A DNA stretch of 64,000 nucleotides from Nitratireductor thuwali (GTDB lineage Bacteria; Pseudomonadota; Alphaproteobacteria; Rhizobiales; Rhizobiaceae). The notes beneath the pieces are model-generated. The model made no database searches. It was not told the origin of the DNA and was given only the letters and a program-made list of their open reading frames with translations. The stretch lies in assembly GCF_036621415.1 (NCBI RefSeq), contig NZ_CP030941.1, positions 3,346,001 through 3,410,000 on the forward strand, written 5' to 3'. The translations under genes and the position numbers were made by a program. Shown here piece by piece: positions 59,465 to 64,000 of the stretch (position 1 is the first letter of the stretch; every line of letters begins with the position of its first letter).

Positions 59465-61378
59465 GTGCTGGACGTAACCGAAACCATTCCCCTCGAGGCC
59501 GATGCCGGGGGCATCCGCGATTATCTGGCGCTGCAGGAGAACAAGACGCTCCTACGGTTCCTGACCTGCGGTTCCGTCGACGACGGCAAATCGACCCTGA
59601 TCGGGCGGCTGCTTTACGACACGAAGCTGATCTTCGAGGACCAGCTTGCCGCGCTTGAGAAGGATTCGAAAAAGCACGGCACCACCGGCGAGGATATCGA
59701 CCTGGCGCTTCTGGTCGACGGGCTGGAGGCCGAGCGCGAGCAGGGCATCACCATCGATGTCGCCTACCGCTTCTTCGCCACGCCCAAGCGCAAATTCATC
59801 GTCGCCGACACGCCCGGCCATGAGCAGTACACGCGCAACATGGCCACGGGCGCCTCCACCGCGGATGTCGCCGTCGTGCTGGTCGACGCGCGCCAGGGCA
59901 TCCTGCCGCAGACGCGCCGGCACTCGATCATTGCCTCGCTGCTCGGCATCCGGCACGTCGTGCTGGCCGTCAACAAGATCGACCTGGTGGATTTCGACGA
60001 GGCGGTGTTCGCCGGCATCGTGGCCGACTACCGGGCTTTCGCGAAGGATCTGGGCTTCGCCACCATCCAGCCCATCCCGATGTCGGCCCGCTATGGCGAC
60101 AATGTCACCCGGGCTTCCGCCAACACGCCTTGGTATACCGGCCAGTCGCTGATCGGCTATCTGGAAACGCTGGACGTGGAGAGCGACCTTCGCGACAAGC
60201 CGTTCCGCTTTCCCGTGCAGTATGTGAACCGGCCGAACCTGAACTTCCGGGGCTTTGCCGGCACGGTCGCCTCGGGCGAGATCGGGGTGGGCGATGCGGT
60301 CGTCGTGGCCAAGTCCGGCAAGCCGTCGCGGGTCAAGCGCATCGCCACCTATGACGGCGACCGCGAGCGGGCGGGCGAGGGCGAAGCCGTCACCCTGGTG
60401 CTCGAGGACGAGATCGAGGTCTCGCGCGGCAACATGCTGGTGGCGCCCGACGCGCGGCCCCATGTCGCCGACCAGCTGGCGGCCAATGTGGTGTGGTTCG
60501 ACGAGCATCCGCTGATGCCGGGGCGCATGTATATTCTGCGCACTGAGACGGACGAGGTCAGCGCCACGGTCAGCCATCTCAAGCACCGGGTGAACATCCA
60601 CAATTTCGCCCATGAGGCGGCCAAGTGCCTCGACCTGAACGAGGTCGGCGTGTGCAATTTCTCGCTGCAGGCACCGATCGCCTTCGACACCTTCGCGGAA
60701 AACCGCACCACCGGCTCCTTCGTGCTGATCGACCGCCTGACCAATGCCACGGTCGGCGCCGGCATGATCCTGCACCCCTTGCGCCGGGCGGCCAATATCC
60801 ACTGGCAGGCGCTGGACGTGACCAAGGCGTCGCGGGCCGAGCAGAAGCACCAGAAGCCGGCGGTCCTGTGGTTCACCGGGCTTTCGGGCTCCGGCAAGTC
60901 GACCATCGCCAACCTTCTGGAAAAGAAGCTGCACGCGAGCGGCCGGCACACCTACATCCTCGACGGCGACAATGTGCGCCATGGGCTGAACCGCGATCTC
61001 GGCTTCACCGAGGAGGATCGGGTGGAAAATATCCGCCGCGTCTCCGAGGTCGCCAGGCTGATGGCGGATGCGGGGCTGATCGTCCTTGTCTCCTTCATCT
61101 CTCCGTTCCGGGCCGAACGGCGCATGGCCCGCGACATGATGCCGGAGGGCGAGTTCGTCGAGGTGTTCGTCGACACGCCTTTCGAGGAATGTGCAAAGCG
61201 CGATCCAAAGGGGCTCTATGCAAGAGCGCTCAAGGGCGAGATCAAGAACTTCACGGGCGTCGATTCCCCCTATGAGGAACCGGAGCGGGCGGATATCCAT
61301 CTGCGCACCGTCGGCCGGGAACCGGAAGAGCTCGCCGACGAACTGGAAGCCTGGCTGCGGGAGAAGGGCTATTGCTGA
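59465..61378 (+). CDS. cysNC: Bifunctional CysN GTPase / adenylylsulfate kinase (CysNC, NodQ-like)
   Basis: A 637-aa fusion with a GTG start right after cysD. The N-terminal part (to about 455) is the CysN GTPase: [29 protein letters not shown]. The C-terminal part (about 456-637) is APS kinase: [25 protein letters not shown], and the [18 protein letters not shown] segment. Together with CysD it produces APS and then PAPS. The fused form is typical of rhizobia, where NodPQ activate sulfate for sugar sulfation. Confidence 0.97.
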   Translation: MLDVTETIPLEADAGGIRDYLALQENKTLLRFLTCGSVDDGKSTLIGRLLYDTKLIFEDQLAALEKDSKKHGTTGEDIDLALLVDGLEAEREQGITIDVAYRFFATPKRKFIVADTPGHEQYTRNMATGASTADVAVVLVDARQGILPQTRRHSIIASLLGIRHVVLAVNKIDLVDFDEAVFAGIVADYRAFAKDLGFATIQPIPMSARYGDNVTRASANTPWYTGQSLIGYLETLDVESDLRDKPFRFPVQYVNRPNLNFRGFAGTVASGEIGVGDAVVVAKSGKPSRVKRIATYDGDRERAGEGEAVTLVLEDEIEVSRGNMLVAPDARPHVADQLAANVVWFDEHPLMPGRMYILRTETDEVSATVSHLKHRVNIHNFAHEAAKCLDLNEVGVCNFSLQAPIAFDTFAENRTTGSFVLIDRLTNATVGAGMILHPLRRAANIHWQALDVTKASRAEQKHQKPAVLWFTGLSGSGKSTIANLLEKKLHASGRHTYILDGDNVRHGLNRDLGFTEEDRVENIRRVSEVARLMADAGLIVLVSFISPFRAERRMARDMMPEGEFVEVFVDTPFEECAKRDPKGLYARALKGEIKNFTGVDSPYEEPERADIHLRTVGREPEELADELEAWLREKGYC

Positions 61379-61380
61379 CC

Positions 61381-62205
61381 ATGCCGAAGGCGGCTGCCCC
61401 GGGTGACGAGACCGCCCTGCTGAGCCTGTTCGAGGAACTCGCCGTTGAGGCCGGCGCGGCGATCATGCGCCACTACGAGGCCGGCGTCGCGGTCGAGGAA
61501 AAGGCCGACGCATCGCCGGTGACCGAAGCGGACCGCGAGGCCGAGGCGATCATCCTCGCCGGGCTGGCGCGGCTGCCGGTCGGCACCCCTTGCGTCTCGG
61601 AGGAGGCGGCATCGGGCGGCGTGATACCGGTATGCGGCGATGGCGGCTTCCTGCTGGTCGACCCGCTGGACGGCACGCGCGAATTCATCAACCGCCGGCC
61701 GGACTTCACGGTGAACATCGCGCTCGTGCGCGCTGGCGCGCCGGTGCTCGGCGTGGTCTACGCGCCCGCGCAGGGGTTGCTTTATGCCGGCCATCCGGGC
61801 GCCGCGTTCGAAGCCCGCTGCCGTGACGGCAAGACGCTGACGGACCGCCGGCCGATCCGCACTGAGACCATGCGACAGCCGCCCCGTATCGTCGCCAGCC
61901 GCTCGCACCTGACGCCGGAAACCGGGGCGTTCATCGCCCGCCATCCGGGCGCCGAGACCGTCTCGGTCGGCTCGTCGCTCAAATTCTGCATCATCGCCCG
62001 TGGCGACGCCGACCTTTATCCGCGCTTCGGCCCCACCATGCAGTGGGATACGGCCGCGGGCGACGCCATCCTGCGCGCCGCCGGCGGCCGAACGCTCAAC
62101 CTCGACGGCAGCCCGCTCACCTACGGGCCGAAGGGCGCCGACGGCATCGAAGCCTTTGCGAGTTCGTTCTTTGTCGCCGAGGGGGCGGGAAGCCGGCCCG
62201 ACTGA
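61381..62205 (+). CDS. cysQ: 3'(2'),5'-bisphosphate nucleotidase CysQ
   Basis: A 274-aa inositol-monophosphatase-fold enzyme. The metal sites are VTEADREAE, and LLVDPLDGTREF with the DPLDGT motif; the last is WDTAAGDAILRAAGG. It hydrolyses PAP (from PAPS use) to AMP, so it completes the PAPS cycle with cysD-cysNC. ATG 61381 lies 2 bp after the cysNC stop; an in-frame TTG 9 bp earlier is less likely. Confidence 0.95.
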   Translation: MPKAAAPGDETALLSLFEELAVEAGAAIMRHYEAGVAVEEKADASPVTEADREAEAIILAGLARLPVGTPCVSEEAASGGVIPVCGDGGFLLVDPLDGTREFINRRPDFTVNIALVRAGAPVLGVVYAPAQGLLYAGHPGAAFEARCRDGKTLTDRRPIRTETMRQPPRIVASRSHLTPETGAFIARHPGAETVSVGSSLKFCIIARGDADLYPRFGPTMQWDTAAGDAILRAAGGRTLNLDGSPLTYGPKGADGIEAFASSFFVAEGAGSRPD

Positions 62206-62234
62206 AAGGGCCATCGCTGGAATCTGGCCTTTTC
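62204..62234. terminator. Bidirectional terminator between cysQ and the HVO_A0114-like gene
   Basis: GAAAGGGCCA (62204-62213) pairs with TGGCCTTTTC (62225-62234) with one mismatch. It begins at the cysQ stop and ends just before the convergent regulator stop. A-rich and T-rich flanks could serve both directions. Confidence 0.65.
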
Positions 62235-62240
62235 AGGTGA

Positions 62241-62600
62241 TCAGGCGGCCGCGCTCACATCGAACTCGAAATGGATGGTGTCATAGGGGAATTCGACTCC
62301 CCTTTGGGTGCGGTCGATAACGCCTGTATTGACGAGCAAAGTCACATCCCGGTGCACGGCCTGCACATCGCGCTTGACCCGGCGCGCGACTTCCCGGATC
62401 GACAAGGGCCCCTGCCCAGCCAGCGTCTTGACTATCGCGAGGCGGGAGGGTGCCAAGACCTTGTGCATGTCCTCATAGCTGGCAAAATTCAGCGTGGAGG
62501 TGACCTCGGCGGCCTTGCCCGCGAGGGCGCGTTCTCCAGCCTCGACAAAACGAGCTTTGACATCGGCCATGGTACTCAGGCGCACGGTCAGCGTGTTCAT
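62241..62600 (-). CDS. HVO_A0114-like winged-helix antitoxin/regulator
   Basis: A 119-aa protein with an N-terminal helical segment and a C-terminal winged helix: LAPSRLAIVKTLAGQGPLSIREVARRVKRDVQAVHRDVTLLVNTGVIDR, ending in a beta hairpin with FPYDTIHFEFDV. Proteins of this type are encoded directly after TumE/DUF6516 genes and are taken as their antitoxins. Its ATG overlaps the stop the TumE-like gene would have if its frame were restored (ATGA), so the pair was once translationally coupled. It looks intact. Confidence 0.85.
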   Translation of the reverse strand: MNTLTVRLSTMADVKARFVEAGERALAGKAAEVTSTLNFASYEDMHKVLAPSRLAIVKTLAGQGPLSIREVARRVKRDVQAVHRDVTLLVNTGVIDRTQRGVEFPYDTIHFEFDVSAAA

Positions 62601-62633
62601 TGGAGTATCCTTTCCATGTCGGCGTGGAAGGCG

Positions 62634-62879
62634 TCAAATAGGGCCTCCAAGCGAGGTAAATTCGATAGGTTCCTCGCAATTCCCCAGGTGCCGGTGATCG
62701 CCCTTGCCGCGCTCGTTGTCGTAGCGCAGGACACATTCGTTGTTGATCACCAGCGCCAGCCTGTATTTGAACGGATGTTCGCTACCGGGGGCCGGGGCGG
62801 GCAGGAGCCACAAGACGACCTCGAAGAAGGCTGTGTCATTGATCACGGTCCGCGATTTCTCAATCAGCTCAGCCTTCAT
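62634..62879 (-). pseudogene. TumE/DUF6516-like toxin with a 1-bp frameshift near its 3' end
   Basis: The open frame gives 81 aa, MKAELIEKSR... to ...EEPIEFTSLGGPI, with the family core FKYRLALVINNECVLRYDNERGKGDHRH. After FTS (about 62655) the family ending is found in the next frame as LEALFDAFHADMERILQ and then TGA at 62597-62599. Skipping one base restores a 93-aa protein whose stop overlaps the antitoxin ATG. So a 1-bp insertion has probably inactivated or altered the toxin; a sequencing error is possible. Confidence 0.8.
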
Positions 62880-62887
62880 GCTGTTAT

Positions 62888-62928
62888 TACTAACAACACT
62901 CAGTCGGCGTTGTCAATGATAACAACGC
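62888..62928 (-). promoter_or_regulatory. Promoter/operator of the TumE-like operon
   Basis: On the minus strand TTGACA (62916-62911) and TTAGTA (62893-62888) are 17 bp apart. GCGTTGT (62907-62913) and ACAACGC (62922-62928) are a perfect 7-bp inverted repeat overlapping the -35. This is consistent with an autoregulated toxin-antitoxin promoter. Confidence 0.55.
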
Positions 62929-62956
62929 TTGCTGGCACCTTGAAAGAAACGGACGC

Positions 62957-63886
62957 TCAGCGCCCGCCGAGTTCGTCGCGGCGCGGCGGGTTGGCGCCGG
63001 CGCGCGATACGGTGACGGCGGCGACGCGGGTCGCGAAGGACAGCGCCTCGCGCACGGCCCGCCCGTCGAGCGCGGCAAGGTGATCCTTGGTCAGCCTGCC
63101 GGCCTCGTCGAGCCAGGCGAGGATGGCGGCATTGAAGGAATCGCCGGCGCCGACCGTATCCACCACATCGACCTTCAAGGCAGGCTCGAACACCGAGCCG
63201 CCGTTCCAGAAGCCGTGCGCGCCTTCGCCGCCCCTTGTGACGATCACCAGCTTTGCGCCATGGGACAGATATGCCCGCGCGGCTGCTTCCGCCCCGTCGA
63301 ACCCGCCCAGCCAGGTCAGATCCTCCTCGGAAATCTTGACGATGTCCGCCAGGCCCATCATGCGCCGCATCCGGCTCCGGTGGGCTTCCCCGTCGGCGAT
63401 GAAGGCGGGGCGGATATTGGGGTCGAGCATCGTGACGCGGCTGGTGGCCGCCCGCTCCATCATCGTCTCATAGGTGCTCCCGCAAGGCTCGCTCACCAGG
63501 CTGATGCCGCCGAAGAGCAGGGCCGGCACGTCGTCGCCCAGCGCCGGCAGGTCGGCGGGCGTGAGCATGCGCCCGGCGGAGTTCTCGTCGTAGAAATGAT
63601 AGCTTGCCTGCCCGCCGGACAGGCTGACGAAGGCGAGCGTGGTGGGCCGGTCGCTGATCCGTGCGGGGGAAATGTCGACCCCGCTCTCCTCAAGGCTCCG
63701 GCAGAGCTGCCGGCCGAACAGATCGCGCGAAAGGCCAGAGAAGAAGCCGGTGGGAACGCCGAGCCGGGCAAGGGCGATGGCGGTGTTGAAGACCGAGCCG
63801 CCGGGATAGGGCACGAAGCCGGTTTCGCCGCCCTCCGTCTTTCGCGGCAACATGTCGATCAGCGCTTCTCCGCAACACAGGATCAT
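62957..63886 (-). CDS. PfkB-family carbohydrate kinase (fructokinase-like)
   Basis: A 309-aa ribokinase-fold enzyme read from MILCCGEALIDMLP; upstream codons in frame lie in the neighbour's end. It has the first PfkB signature (GGSVFNTAIALARLGVPTGFFSGLS) and the second with the catalytic Asp in DTVGAGDSFNAAIL. Closest look is to fructokinases (Frk) of Rhizobiales, but the substrate could be another ketose. The gene follows a probable ROK regulator on the same strand. Confidence 0.93.
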   Translation of the reverse strand: MILCCGEALIDMLPRKTEGGETGFVPYPGGSVFNTAIALARLGVPTGFFSGLSRDLFGRQLCRSLEESGVDISPARISDRPTTLAFVSLSGGQASYHFYDENSAGRMLTPADLPALGDDVPALLFGGISLVSEPCGSTYETMMERAATSRVTMLDPNIRPAFIADGEAHRSRMRRMMGLADIVKISEEDLTWLGGFDGAEAAARAYLSHGAKLVIVTRGGEGAHGFWNGGSVFEPALKVDVVDTVGAGDSFNAAILAWLDEAGRLTKDHLAALDGRAVREALSFATRVAAVTVSRAGANPPRRDELGGR

Positions 63887-63915
63887 GCGGCTTCCTTTCA
63901 AAACAAGAGCGGTGT

Positions 63916-64000
63916 CAGAGCGAATGTGCGGGACTTGACGGCGCCCCCACCAGGAAGCGCTCGGCCAGAGGCAGGCTGGCGCCGCCCAGCGCGCGCGCAT
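63916..64000 (-). CDS. C-terminal end of a probable ROK-family regulator/kinase (partial)
   Basis: Only the last ~27 residues are in the window, read to a TGA at 63916-63918: ARALGGASLPLAERFLVG and then APSSPAHSL. The GGASLPL segment resembles the C-terminus of ROK proteins such as NagC/XylR-type repressors, often next to sugar kinases. The remainder lies beyond 64000, so the call is weak. Confidence 0.45.

Overview
The window looks like chromosomal DNA from a GC-rich alphaproteobacterium of the Hyphomicrobiales (Rhizobiales), probably near Phyllobacteriaceae/Mesorhizobium. This rests on gene content and order: an aa3-type cox operon with a tiny CoxF-like gene, ispH-thrB-rnhA, dciA-dsbA-smc divergent from mutY, a CcrM-type adenine methyltransferase with a C-terminal extension, an IalB-family periplasmic protein, a fused CysNC, and several hairpin intergenic repeats. 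Genus is not resolved from sequence alone.

Layout. 0.3-2.8 kb: tlyA, a 23S rRNA uracil methyltransferase and a NUDIX hydrolase. 2.9-5.5 kb: a RES/Xre toxin-antitoxin pair lodged at the 3' end of tldD, with a decayed second copy of the tldD tail on its far side. 5.6-13.1 kb: IalB-like protein, then coxB-coxA-ctaB-coxF-ctaG-ctaE, a terminator, and DUF983-surf1, so cytochrome oxidase subunits and their heme A/copper assembly factors lie together. 13.3-15.7 kb: ispH-thrB-rnhA. 15.8-19.97 kb: a membrane protein, a YxeA-like small protein, a 1-Cys peroxiredoxin, a DsbD-alpha-like protein and YqgE. 20.2-23.2 kb: an accessory, lower-GC AIPR-type phage-resistance gene split by an IS3-family (IS407-like) insertion with a 4-bp target duplication. 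23.5-29.9 kb (minus): EAL/degenerate-GGDEF protein, GNAT, M16 peptidase and thrC. 30-36 kb: lipoprotein, HAD phosphatase, VWA protein, ccrM, HAD, mutY. 36.3-44.8 kb: dciA, a DsbA-like protein, smc, a VOC protein and ppdK. 45-50.3 kb: DUF427, an unrecognised ORF, an acyl-CoA ligase behind a 15-bp tandem repeat, DUF1499, an MBL hydrolase and bioY. 50.4-58.4 kb: surface-polysaccharide genes (galE, sugar transferase, CapD-like, phosphomannomutase, DegT aminotransferase) interrupted by tRNA-Gln and a ParDE pair. 58.5-62.2 kb: cysD-cysNC-cysQ. 62.2-64 kb: a TumE/HVO_A0114-like pair whose toxin gene is frameshifted, a PfkB sugar kinase and the tail of a probable ROK-type regulator.

Most of the window is housekeeping. 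The accessory content sits in small cargo slots at gene ends: three toxin-antitoxin-like modules and one broken phage-defence gene. I did not find a clearly undescribed multi-gene system. The best leads are the precisely reconstructable AIPR/IS disruption, the tldD tail duplication flanking the RES-Xre module, the frameshifted TumE-like toxin, and a family of large hairpin repeats in leaders and junctions of conserved genes.
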